From Candidatus Barnesiella excrementavium (GTDB lineage Bacteria; Bacteroidota; Bacteroidia; Bacteroidales; Barnesiellaceae), in assembly GCA_019115485.1 (NCBI GenBank), contig DXDM01000052.1, forward strand, positions 1-64,000: 64,000 nt of DNA, given 5' to 3'. The notes under the pieces are model-generated. The model saw nothing but the letters and a program-made list of their open reading frames with translations. It ran no database searches and was not told where the DNA came from. The position numbers were made by a program, and so were the translations under genes. Every line of letters begins with the position of its first letter. The first letter of the stretch is position 1. Positions 1 through 7,554 of this stretch are shown here, one piece after another.

Positions 1-8
1 AAACGAGT

Positions 9-1238
9 ATGGCAAGAAGCACATTCAAGGTGCTGTTCTACGTGAATGGCAGCAAGGAGAAGAATGGAATTGTCCCCATCATGGGACGGGTTACAATCAA
101 CGGAACGGTGGCGCAGTTCAGTTGCAAACGGAGCATCGCAAAGGAGCTTTGGGACGCAAAGGGCAACCGTGCCAAGGGCAAGAGTTTAGAGGCAAGGGAA
201 ACGAACCTTGCGCTTGACAACATCAAGGCGCAAATCATCAAGCACTACCAGCGCATATCCGACCGTGAGGCGTTTGTGACGGCAGAGATGGTACGCAACG
301 CCTATCAGGGCATAGGCGGCGAGTATGAAACGCTGCTCAAAGCCTTCGACCGTGAGAACGAGGTGTTCAAGAAGCGTGTCGGCAAGGACAGGAAACTGGC
401 GACCTATTAGTCAAGGGTAGTGGCAAGGAACTATGTGGCGGCGTTCATCAAGTCGTTCTACAAGCGCAGCGACATGTCGATGCTGGAGCTTACGCCCGAC
501 TTCATCAAGGAGTTTGCGGTCTATCTCTCCACGGAAGCGGGATTGCGCAACGGCACGATATGGGAAAAGTGCATGTGGCTGAAAGGTGTGGTGATGCGTG
601 CGCACTTCAACGGGCTGATACCGAGAAACCCGTTTGCGCAGTTCCACATCAGCCCGAATGTCAAGGAGCGTGAGTTTCTGACGGAGGATGAGTTGAAGGC
701 GGTGATGACGCACGAGTTCTCAGACCCGAAACTGGCATATATCCGTGACCTGTTCGTGTTTGCGAGTTTCACCGCCCTTTCTTTCGTGGACATCAAGGAA
801 CTGACCAACGACCGAATCGTGGAGGTGAACGGCGAGAAGTGGATTATCTCCAAGCGTCACAAGACGGGCGTACCTTTCCAAGTAAAGCTGCTGGACATCC
901 CCTTGCAGATAATCGAGCGTTACCGACCGTTCCAAGAAAACGACTTCGTATTCCCCAATCTGAACTATTGGTCAATCTGCAAGCCGTTGAAGAAGATGAT
1001 ACGGGAATGCGGCGTGAATAAGGACATCAGCTTCCATTGCTCACGTCATGGATTCGCAACCCTGGCTCTCTGCAAGGGTATGCCGATAGAGAGCGTAAGC
1101 CGCATTTTGGGACATACGAACATCGAAACGACCCAAATCTATGCGAAGATAACCGTGGAGAAGCTGGATAACGACCTCACGATGCTGGGCGACAAGTTGA
1201 GCAAGTCATTCGGTAACATCAAGGTGGCAGGGATATGA
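9..1238 (+). pseudogene. Tyrosine recombinase (element integrase) interrupted by one in-frame amber codon
   Basis: Integrase of the element, which would cut and rejoin its attachment sites. The reading frame from the ATG at 9 runs to 1238 (409 codons, the usual length for Bacteroides element integrases) apart from a single TAG at 408-410. The frame is unchanged on both sides, so this is a point nonsense change (CAG to TAG would be enough) and not a frameshift. The N-terminal arm-binding and SAM-like regions precede the catalytic domain. Visible catalytic residues are the K of SKRHKTG, the HCSRH box, the H of LGHTNI and the Tyr of TQIYAKI. The usual first Arg is Ser (TALSFVD), as known for IntDOT. 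Four bases overlap with the next ORF. As written it would give a 133-residue fragment, so the element is probably fixed in place unless the stop is suppressed or is a sequencing error. Confidence 0.88.
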
Positions 1239-1606
1239 AACGGGCAACAATCACGATGGACGGAAGCGGCAGGGTTGCCGTACCGTCCGATATAGCCAAT
1301 GTGTGGATGAGCGAAATGGAGTTGGTAACGCTGTTTGATGTAATCGCCCCGACACTCCGTGCCGCTGTCCGAGCCGTGTATAGGAGCGGAGTGTTGCAAT
1401 CTTGCGAAGTGGAAAGGCGCATCAGGCTGCCAAACGGTTATTATTTGGAAGTGTATGCGCTGCCAATGGTAATGGCACTGGCTTTCCGTATCAACACATC
1501 CAATGCCGCAAGAGTGCGTAATGTCTTGCTGGAAAGGCTGTGCTTGCGAAAAGACAGACAAATGCTTTGGCTTTCGTTAGGTAACAGCATATCGTGTAAG
1601 TGTTAG
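1235..1606 (+). CDS. Small hypothetical protein overlapping the integrase stop
   Basis: A 123-residue ORF that begins inside the integrase stop (ATGA overlap), so it is probably translationally coupled to it. I do not recognise a domain. It has no signal peptide or membrane segment; the middle (residues 30-90) is of mixed hydrophobicity and the C-terminus is Lys/Arg-rich and ends in CKC. It is followed by a strong terminator, so integrase plus this ORF form one transcription unit. The position suggests an accessory protein of integration or excision, but that rests on context alone. Alternatively it is a non-coding tail of the integrase transcript. Confidence 0.5.
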   Translation: MKRATITMDGSGRVAVPSDIANVWMSEMELVTLFDVIAPTLRAAVRAVYRSGVLQSCEVERRIRLPNGYYLEVYALPMVMALAFRINTSNAARVRNVLLERLCLRKDRQMLWLSLGNSISCKC

Positions 1607-1656
1607 CGAGTGCGGTTGCGTGTCACTACGCCCATGCACTCACACAATCCAAGTCT

Positions 1657-1695
1657 GCCCGAAGAAGTACCATTTTCCGCTTCTTCGGGCTTTTT
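1657..1695 (+). terminator. Intrinsic terminator after the integrase unit
   Basis: Perfect stem GCCCGAAGAAG (1657-1667) / CTTCTTCGGGC (1680-1690) with a 12-base loop, followed directly by a T run. It closes the integrase transcription unit. Confidence 0.9.
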
Positions 1696-1808
1696 CTTTT
1701 CGCCATTTTAAGGTTGGTATTGTCCATCCTGCTGTATTTTCTTATCCATCGGTTTCTTTTGCGCCGTTCTGCATAGTTTTACGTATCAAGGCTTTAGCCG
1801 TCCTGTCG

Positions 1809-1853
1809 TAGCTTTGCAGCCATGTTCAACCCGCCTGCCGACAAGGTGTCGGC
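1809..1853 (+). promoter_or_regulatory. Bacteroidales -7 element and leader hairpin for the primase-like gene
   Basis: TAGCTTTG at 1809-1816 fits the TAnnTTTG -7 consensus. A start about 7 bases downstream would place the inverted repeat GCCGAC-AAGGT-GTCGGC (1837-1853) in the 5' leader of the gene that starts at 1878. I see no clear -33 TTTG. The hairpin may be a regulator site or a leader structure. Confidence 0.45.
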
Positions 1854-1877
1854 GGCACAAAAACCTATATTTGAAAC

Positions 1878-3071
1878 ATGGAAAAGAAAGAAGAATTTAT
1901 CCGTGTAGGCACCACGCTCTACAAGATTGTGAACCAGCCCCGCATTGACGGCGGCTATGTGAGGAGACGCATCGCATGGAACGCCGAGACCCTGCGACAG
2001 GACTACGGCAAGGACTACATGGCGGGCATCCCGAAGTATGACGGCTTCTGCACCGTACCCGACCATGTGGGCTACCAACCCGTGGTCGGCAAGTTCCTCA
2101 ACCTCTACGAGCCGATAAGCCATGTTCCCGTGCAGGGCGACTTCCCCTGCATCCGCTCGCTGGTGGAACATATCTTCGGTGAACAGTACGAGTTGGGCAT
2201 GGATTATTTGCAGTTGCTGTATCTGTACCCCGTTCAGAAACAGCCCATCCTCCTGCTCGTGTCCGAAGAGAGGAACACGGGCAAAAGCACGTTCCTGAAC
2301 TTCCTGAAAGCCGTGTTCCAAAACAACGTGACGTTCAACACCAATGAGGACTTCCGCAGCCAGTTCAATTCCGACTGGGCGGGCAAGCTGCTCATCATGG
2401 TGGACGAGGTGCTGCTCAACCGCCGTGAGGACAGCGAGCGGTTGAAGAACCTCAGCACCACTCTGTCCTACAAGGTGGAGGCGAAAGGCAAAGACCGTGA
2501 CGAGATAGGCTTCTTCGCCAAGTTCGTACTCTGTTCCAACAACGAGCACCTGCCCGTCATCATTGATGCAGGGGAAACACGCTATTGGGTACGGAAGATT
2601 GTGCCGCTACGGAGTGATGACACTGACTTCCTGCAAAAGCTGAAAGCGGAAATCCCCGCTTTCCTGCACTTCCTATGCAACCGTACACTCTCCACCGAAA
2701 AGGAGAGCCGCATGTGGTTCGACCCGAAGCGGCTGGAAACGGATGCCCTGCGGAAGATTATCCGAAGCAACCGCAACCGTTTGGAGATAGAAATGACGGA
2801 ACTCCTGCTCGACATCATGGCAAGCGTGGGCGTCAGTTCTGTCTCTTTTTGCCTCAATGACATCATCCCGTTGCTCGTCTGCTCGCAAGTCAAGGTGGAG
2901 AAGTCGCAGGTTCGGAAAGTGATACAAGAGTGTTGGAAGCTGACACCAGCATCCAATTCGCTTTCCTACACCACCTACCAATACGACTACAACCGTGAAT
3001 GCGGCTATTCGCCCGTCAAGAGGATTGGACGTTACTACACGGTAAGCAAAGCGCAGTTGGAAGCGCTCTGA
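1878..3071 (+). CDS. Primase/helicase-like P-loop ATPase of the mobile element
   Basis: A 397-residue protein of the VirE/DUF5906-type primase-helicase group that is common in Bacteroides mobilizable elements. The Walker A motif is ERNTGKST (about residues 131-138) and the Walker B is LLIMVDE (about 171-177). After these come an arginine-rich stretch and a sensor-like segment (FVLCSNNEHLP), as in superfamily 3 helicases. The C-terminal 100 residues look like a winged-helix or substrate-binding tail. The likely role is replication or copying of the excised element, inferred from family and position between integrase and relaxase genes. No separate Toprim or AEP primase motif was identified, so primase activity is unproven. 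Confidence 0.75.
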   Translation: MEKKEEFIRVGTTLYKIVNQPRIDGGYVRRRIAWNAETLRQDYGKDYMAGIPKYDGFCTVPDHVGYQPVVGKFLNLYEPISHVPVQGDFPCIRSLVEHIFGEQYELGMDYLQLLYLYPVQKQPILLLVSEERNTGKSTFLNFLKAVFQNNVTFNTNEDFRSQFNSDWAGKLLIMVDEVLLNRREDSERLKNLSTTLSYKVEAKGKDRDEIGFFAKFVLCSNNEHLPVIIDAGETRYWVRKIVPLRSDDTDFLQKLKAEIPAFLHFLCNRTLSTEKESRMWFDPKRLETDALRKIIRSNRNRLEIEMTELLLDIMASVGVSSVSFCLNDIIPLLVCSQVKVEKSQVRKVIQECWKLTPASNSLSYTTYQYDYNRECGYSPVKRIGRYYTVSKAQLEAL

Positions 3072-3083
3072 TATTTTGATGAA

Positions 3084-3386
3084 ATGATGAAAGCATATAT
3101 AAACATAAAGAATGACAGCGACTTACATTCTCATCAAACGCTCAACAAAAGTATTTGGCTGATGAAAAGAGAAAGCGGACGCAGCCCCACACATCACTTT
3201 TCTTTTGGCGAGCGGTTTGATGAAACGCTGATGAAAGGTTATTTCATTAGCTGTCAGTATATTAGACTGCCTAATCATCAATTCATCGGAATTTCATCCT
3301 TCAACAAGTCCGCAGGGAAAGCAACAAAGGTGAATTTCGCTATCCGCAGACAGGTCGGACGGACTTCCGGTCTGCCGACCGACTAG
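3084..3386 (+). CDS. Doubtful 100-codon ORF between the ATPase and relaxase genes
   Basis: Open frame starting 12 bases after the ATPase stop. The predicted product resembles no family I know and has a basic C-terminus; its last third runs into the GC-rich segment that precedes the oriT-like repeats. Mobilizable elements often carry a small DNA-binding accessory gene here, but no helix-turn-helix is apparent. It may be chance coding. Confidence 0.2.
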   Translation: MMKAYINIKNDSDLHSHQTLNKSIWLMKRESGRSPTHHFSFGERFDETLMKGYFISCQYIRLPNHQFIGISSFNKSAGKATKVNFAIRRQVGRTSGLPTD

Positions 3387-3652
3387 GGAAGGCCGATGTC
3401 GCTGGCGAAAAGAAAAGGCAACCAATGTCCGCCGACATCACCGCTGACGCCGCCTCAGGCTTTTGGGGAACAAAAAGCCATAGCTCATTAGGGCGTTTTT
3501 TTCACGCACCGCTTCGCCCATGCTAAAAACACCCCAATGAGCCAGCGGGGTTGCACCCCTCTGGACACCCCCGCTTACCCCGTGCGGCTATGACCGCAGG
3601 CAGGCGGACACCGACAAACAAGTTTGTACAACCTCAAAAACAAGAAACAGAC
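3387..3652. other. Intergenic segment with candidate origin of transfer
   Basis: No gene is supported here. It contains an 18-base imperfect inverted repeat (3483-3500 with 3525-3542, 16 of 18 positions complementary) and, directly after it, a perfect 5-base stem GGGGT-tgc-ACCCC (3547-3559), then a C-rich stretch before the relaxase start at 3653. An inverted repeat next to the relaxase gene is the standard layout of oriT in MOB_V systems. The nick site itself cannot be assigned from sequence. Confidence 0.55.
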
Positions 3653-5023
3653 ATGGGATATATCAGCATCCAAATCAACAAGGCGAAAGGTTCGGCTGAC
3701 ACGGGCGCATCCGACCATATAGAACGCAAGACCATGCCCAAGAACGCAGACCCCACACGCACACACCTCAACCGTGAGCTGGTGCAATTCCCCGATGGAG
3801 TGGCAGACCGCACCGGAGCGATAAGCCACCGCATCCGCACGGCTGGCATCAAAAGGAAGATAACGCCCGACCAAGTACGGGCAATCCGCATCGTGCTTTC
3901 GGGTTCGCATGAAGATATGGTGAGAGTGCAGGACGAAGGCAGACTATCTGAATGGTGCGACGACAACCTGCAATGGCTGCACCGCACATTCGGAAAGGAG
4001 AACACTGTATCTGCAGTGCTGCACATGGACGAGCATACGCCGCACATCCACGCCACGGTCGTGCCGATAGTGACGGGAGAGCGCAGGAAAACCAAGCGAA
4101 AGCAGACGGAAGGCAAATGCACCTACCGCAAGAAAACCAACGCCGTGCGCTTGTGCGCCGATGACCTCTTAACCCGTGAAAGGCTTATCGCCTACCATGA
4201 CAGCTATGCCGCAGCGATGGCGAAGTACGGCTTGCAGCGTGGTGTCCGTGGTTCGGAGGCACGGCACACCACCACCGCCCAATACTACCGTGACCTGAAA
4301 CGAAAGACGGGAGAACTTGAAGCCAACGTGCAGCAGTTGCAGACCGAACGCCAACAGGCAAAGCAGGAACTTGACGAAGTCAAAAAAGAAATCAAGTCGG
4401 AGAAGCTGGAAGCCGCCAAGACCGAGGCGAAAGCGGCACTCGTGGCAAAAGTAGGTTCTCTTTTGGGTAGCGGCAGACTGAAAGAGTTGGAAGCCGACAA
4501 CCGAACCTTGCAAGGCGAGGTTGCCGCCCGTGACGAGAGTATCGAATTATTGCAAAAGCAGATGGAGCGGCAGCAGGAGGAACACAGCCGCCAATTGGTG
4601 GAACTGCAAGCCAAGTACCGCAGGGAAATGGCGGACAAGGAAGCGGCACACCAAGAGGAAGTGTCATTCCTAAAATCCATTATCCAAAAAGCCAAGAAAT
4701 GGTTTCCGCTGTTTCAAGAGCTGGTGTATATGGAGAAGTTCTGCCTTAAAGTCGGCTTCAACGAAAGGCAGACTGCCACGCTCATCAGCGGCAAACCGCT
4801 GTTCTACGAGGGCGATCTCTATTCGGAAGAGCACAGGCGGAAGTTCACGACCGAGGAAGCAGGCTTCCAAGTGGTAAAAGACCCGAAAGACAAGTCCAAG
4901 CTTGCACTTGCCATCAACGGGCAAGTGATTGGAGAGTGGTTCAAGGAGCAGTTTGGCAGGCTGTTCTCATCCGTTAAAAGGACGGTTGAACCGCTTAGGA
5001 GAGGCAAGGGCATGGGATTATAA
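3653..5023 (+). CDS. MOB_V (Pre/Mob family) relaxase
   Basis: Relaxase that would nick oriT and pilot the strand during mobilization. The start at ATG 3653 (MGYISIQIN) is preferred over an upstream ATG at 3551, because that extension runs through the oriT-like repeats and has no family-like sequence. The protein has 456 residues. The family signature HxDExTPHxH is present as HMDEHTPHIH (residues 124-133), along with the N-terminal family segment around TRTHLN. Residues about 215-340 are a long Glu/Lys/Gln-rich coiled coil, typical of these proteins. No type IV secretion genes are visible, so transfer would need a helper conjugative element. Confidence 0.9.
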   Translation: MGYISIQINKAKGSADTGASDHIERKTMPKNADPTRTHLNRELVQFPDGVADRTGAISHRIRTAGIKRKITPDQVRAIRIVLSGSHEDMVRVQDEGRLSEWCDDNLQWLHRTFGKENTVSAVLHMDEHTPHIHATVVPIVTGERRKTKRKQTEGKCTYRKKTNAVRLCADDLLTRERLIAYHDSYAAAMAKYGLQRGVRGSEARHTTTAQYYRDLKRKTGELEANVQQLQTERQQAKQELDEVKKEIKSEKLEAAKTEAKAALVAKVGSLLGSGRLKELEADNRTLQGEVAARDESIELLQKQMERQQEEHSRQLVELQAKYRREMADKEAAHQEEVSFLKSIIQKAKKWFPLFQELVYMEKFCLKVGFNERQTATLISGKPLFYEGDLYSEEHRRKFTTEEAGFQVVKDPKDKSKLALAINGQVIGEWFKEQFGRLFSSVKRTVEPLRRGKGMGL

Positions 5024-5100
5024 ACAATACCAACGGAAAAATAGCAAGTTTGTGTTTGGGGCAGACCAAAACCGCTTGCTATCCTCAGTTGGTTGAAACG

Positions 5101-5664
5101 TCATTTTATTTGTGCCCGAATCCTACTCAAACTTGCCTGTGTGATGCCTAAATAGGTGGCGATACTTCCTAACGGCAACCGCTGTAACAAATCAGGCTCT
5201 TTCTCCAACAACTCGTGATACCGTTCCGAGGCGACGGCTGACAACATGGAAATCAGCCGTTCCTCGGCAGCAAGCAGTTCCATTTCCGCATAACGCCGTC
5301 CCCAATTGGCTATGTGCAAATCCTTCAAGAATAACTCTTTCAGTTTTTTCCTTTCCAATACATATAAGACAGAATTTTCCATCAGCTCCATTGTTTCATA
5401 CCCCGGTTCGTCATTCACATATCCTTTCATGGAAACAATAGTCGCCCCTTCCTTGCCGACCCAAAAGGTAATTTCTTTCCCCTCTACCGAAGTATAGGCG
5501 CGGACAATGCCTTTCTTGATGAAAAAGATGTCTTTTTCTATCTTGCCATATTCCAACACTTGGAATCCTTTTGGGTATGAGACTTCCGTCAGGCATTGCC
5601 GCAACTTGTCCAAAGACGCATCCGGCATGGCATATCTCTGGTTGATGATTTCCTTTATATCCAT
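5101..5664 (-). CDS. Crp/Fnr-family transcriptional regulator
   Basis: A 187-residue regulator with an N-terminal cyclic-nucleotide-binding-like beta-roll (about residues 15-125, including the segment FFIKKGIVRAY) and a C-terminal Crp-type helix-turn-helix (about 148-187, LGSIATYLGITQASLSRIR). It has no Fnr-type cysteine cluster, so it is not an oxygen-sensing Fnr by sequence. It is divergent from the gdx-like and MFS genes, with 156 bases between, which contain two matching 18-base repeats. The natural inference is local control of the export genes; the effector is unknown. This fold is also common in short Bacteroidetes regulators that bind no cAMP. Confidence 0.85.
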   Translation of the reverse strand: MDIKEIINQRYAMPDASLDKLRQCLTEVSYPKGFQVLEYGKIEKDIFFIKKGIVRAYTSVEGKEITFWVGKEGATIVSMKGYVNDEPGYETMELMENSVLYVLERKKLKELFLKDLHIANWGRRYAEMELLAAEERLISMLSAVASERYHELLEKEPDLLQRLPLGSIATYLGITQASLSRIRAQIK

Positions 5665-5726
5665 AAGTCATTTTGTTGTGGTACAAAATTATAAAATAGC
5701 GCACAGAAACGAGAATGAACGGTTGC

Positions 5727-5766
5727 TTTTTGTCAAATGCAAAATCGGTTTTTGCCAAATGTAAAA
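5727..5766. promoter_or_regulatory. Tandem operator-like repeats in the crp/gdx divergent promoter
   Basis: TTTTTGTCAAATGCAAAA (5727-5744) and TTTTTGCCAAATGTAAAA (5749-5766) agree at 16 of 18 positions and start 22 bases apart, about two helical turns. Each contains the palindrome TTTG-N-CAAA. They lie 20-60 bases upstream of the gdx -7 element, a sensible site for the neighbouring Crp/Fnr-type protein. Confidence 0.55.
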
Positions 5767-5787
5767 AGCTGTTAGGGATTACTTGCT

Positions 5788-5795
5788 TACTTTTG
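5788..5795 (+). promoter_or_regulatory. -7 promoter element for the gdx-like/MFS operon
   Basis: TACTTTTG matches TAnnTTTG and lies 26 bases before the start codon at 5821. Confidence 0.6.
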
Positions 5796-5820
5796 CGCCC
5801 GAATTTAATAAATCATAGGT

Positions 5821-6147
5821 ATGAATTGGATAATCTTATTGTTGGCAGGATTGTTTGAAGTAAGCCTTACATTCTGCTTGGGGAAAACGAGGGCGGCATC
5901 GGGTATTGGATTCTATCTGTGGGGAAGCGGGTTCCTTGCTTCCACCATACTGAGCATGGCTTTGCTTGCCAAGGCGGTGCAGACGTTGCCTTTGGGTACG
6001 GCATACGCCATCTGGACAGGCATCGGGGCTGTCGGCACGGTCTTGATAGGAATATTCGTTTTCAAGGAACCTGCCACTCCCATCCGGCTTTTCTTCCTGT
6101 TCACACTCATTGCTTCCTTGATTGGATTGAAAGTCGTATCATATTGA
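5821..6147 (+). CDS. Small multidrug resistance family transporter, Gdx (guanidinium exporter) type
   Basis: A 108-residue, four-helix inner-membrane exporter. The essential Glu13 of SMR proteins is present (AGLFEVS). The helix-3 motif reads AYAIWTGIGAVG, which is the Gdx/SugE pattern; EmrE-type drug exporters usually have a Ser after the Trp. Gdx proteins exchange protons for guanidinium and related cations, so that is the best functional guess; quaternary-amine export is the alternative. SMR proteins usually work as antiparallel dimers, and one gene is enough for the Gdx type. It is the first gene of a two-gene operon with the MFS gene 13 bases downstream, as cargo of the mobile element. 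Confidence 0.85.
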   Translation: MNWIILLLAGLFEVSLTFCLGKTRAASGIGFYLWGSGFLASTILSMALLAKAVQTLPLGTAYAIWTGIGAVGTVLIGIFVFKEPATPIRLFFLFTLIASLIGLKVVSY

Positions 6148-6160
6148 GAGGAGGCGGAAA

Positions 6161-7363
6161 ATGAAGTATGAATTGAGGGAGAATCAAGGCATTCCGGCAC
6201 CTCTGCTGGCTTTGATGGCAGCCGCTACCGGACTTTCCGTCGCCAACTGTTACTACAACCAGCCTTTGTTGGGCAGCATGGCAAAAGACTTCGCGGTAAA
6301 TGACTTTTCTGCCAGCATGGTAGCGACATTGACCCAGATAGGCTATGTGACCGGACTTGTATTTGTCATCCCACTGGGTGATTTGGTTTCACGAAAGAAG
6401 CTGATATTGACCAATTATATCGTTTCTGCGTGCGCCTTGCTTGCCATATCCCTTGCCCCGAACATCTACTGGGTGTGGGGCGCATCCTTGCTTGCCGGCG
6501 CATCTTCGGTCATGCCGCAGTTCTTCATCCCGTTGGTGTCTTACCATTCAGCACCTGCACACAAGGTGCGCAATGTGGGCATTATACAATCCTGCTTGCT
6601 CATAGGCATTCTCGGCTCGCGGGTCTTCAGTGGCTTTCTGGCTGATGTGTGGGGATGGCGTTCCGTCTATTTCGTGGCTTGCGTGTTTATGCTCGGATGT
6701 TTTCTGATGATTTACAAGATGCTGCCCGTGCTGTCTGCCCGCTCTCAAGAAAGTTATGCAGGGCTGATGAAATCCTTGTTGCGTCTGCTCTCCCAATACC
6801 CGTACTTGCGTATCGCGTCGCTGAGGGCGGCATTGGCTTATGGCTCGTTCTTCGCCCTGTGGAGTTGCCTTGCTTTCCGGATGAAACAGGAACCTTTCTT
6901 TGCAAGTGACGACATTATCGGAGCACTCGGTTTGTGCGGACTGGCAGGTGCATCCACGGTCGTATTCATCAGCGGCTATATCCAAAAGTACGGTGCAAGG
7001 TTCTTTTCTATTGCCGGAGGATGTGTGGTATTGGCTGCATGGCTGCTGGCATTTTTAGGGAATGACAGCTACCTGTGGATGATAGTTGCCATCCTGTTGA
7101 TTGATGCCGGTATGCAATGCATCCATTTGTCGAATCAGACCAGCGTAGTCGCCCTTGACGCATCTGCCATCAATCGTGTCAATACCGTTTATATGACCAT
7201 TTACTTCTTGGGCGGTTCTGCGGGCACTTTCGTTTCCGGTCTGTCCTGGCAACATTATGGATGGGCAGGCGTGGTAGGAGTAGGAGTTGCCTTTACCGTG
7301 GCTTCCTTGTTCGTTAATTGCTTCCAACCAAGACTGCATAAGGATGAATGCTCAATATTCTGA
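6161..7363 (+). CDS. MFS exporter, cargo of the mobile element
   Basis: A 400-residue, 12-helix major facilitator. The conserved loop 2-3 motif is visible as GDLVSRKKL (about residues 73-81), and the N-terminus has the NCYYNQPLL segment typical of the YnfM/YgaY-like drug and metabolite exporters. It lies 13 bases after the gdx-like gene, so the two are co-transcribed. The substrate is unknown; pairing with a Gdx-type exporter suggests toxic cation or xenobiotic export. Nothing looks truncated. It is the last intact gene before the presumed right end of the element. Confidence 0.82.
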   Translation: MKYELRENQGIPAPLLALMAAATGLSVANCYYNQPLLGSMAKDFAVNDFSASMVATLTQIGYVTGLVFVIPLGDLVSRKKLILTNYIVSACALLAISLAPNIYWVWGASLLAGASSVMPQFFIPLVSYHSAPAHKVRNVGIIQSCLLIGILGSRVFSGFLADVWGWRSVYFVACVFMLGCFLMIYKMLPVLSARSQESYAGLMKSLLRLLSQYPYLRIASLRAALAYGSFFALWSCLAFRMKQEPFFASDDIIGALGLCGLAGASTVVFISGYIQKYGARFFSIAGGCVVLAAWLLAFLGNDSYLWMIVAILLIDAGMQCIHLSNQTSVVALDASAINRVNTVYMTIYFLGGSAGTFVSGLSWQHYGWAGVVGVGVAFTVASLFVNCFQPRLHKDECSIF

Positions 7364-7554
7364 CTAAAATAATTTTTGGAATGATTCTTTCAGTCTGAAT
7401 ATTTTTCATACCTTTGTACCGTAAGAGTTTCCCGAACAAGCAAAGCGATGCAGACCACGGCAATTAGAACGGTTGCCAACTCATTACCTGAAAACGAGGT
7501 AATTCTTCTAACTCTCTTGATTTCAAAGAGGTATATTCCTTATACAGATTTACA
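7364..7554. other. Low-GC segment at the presumed right end of the element
   Basis: It holds a -7 element TACCTTTG (7409-7416), a 46-codon ORF of unknown meaning (ATG 7448 to stop 7588) and a perfect 7-base stem ATTACCT (7483-7489) / AGGTAAT (7497-7503). Immediately after it the host gene appears at its second or third codon, so the element/chromosome junction probably lies here, near 7550. The partner end is outside the window, so no direct repeat can be shown. Confidence 0.35.

Noticed and set aside
408-410. Amber codon as pyrrolysine or other recoding
   Set aside because: No recoding signal is seen, and tyrosine recombinases are not known to use it. A point mutation or sequence error is simpler.
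3547-3559. GGGGT-tgc-ACCCC hairpin as a terminator of the ATPase gene
   Set aside because: No T run follows and the position next to the relaxase fits an oriT feature better.
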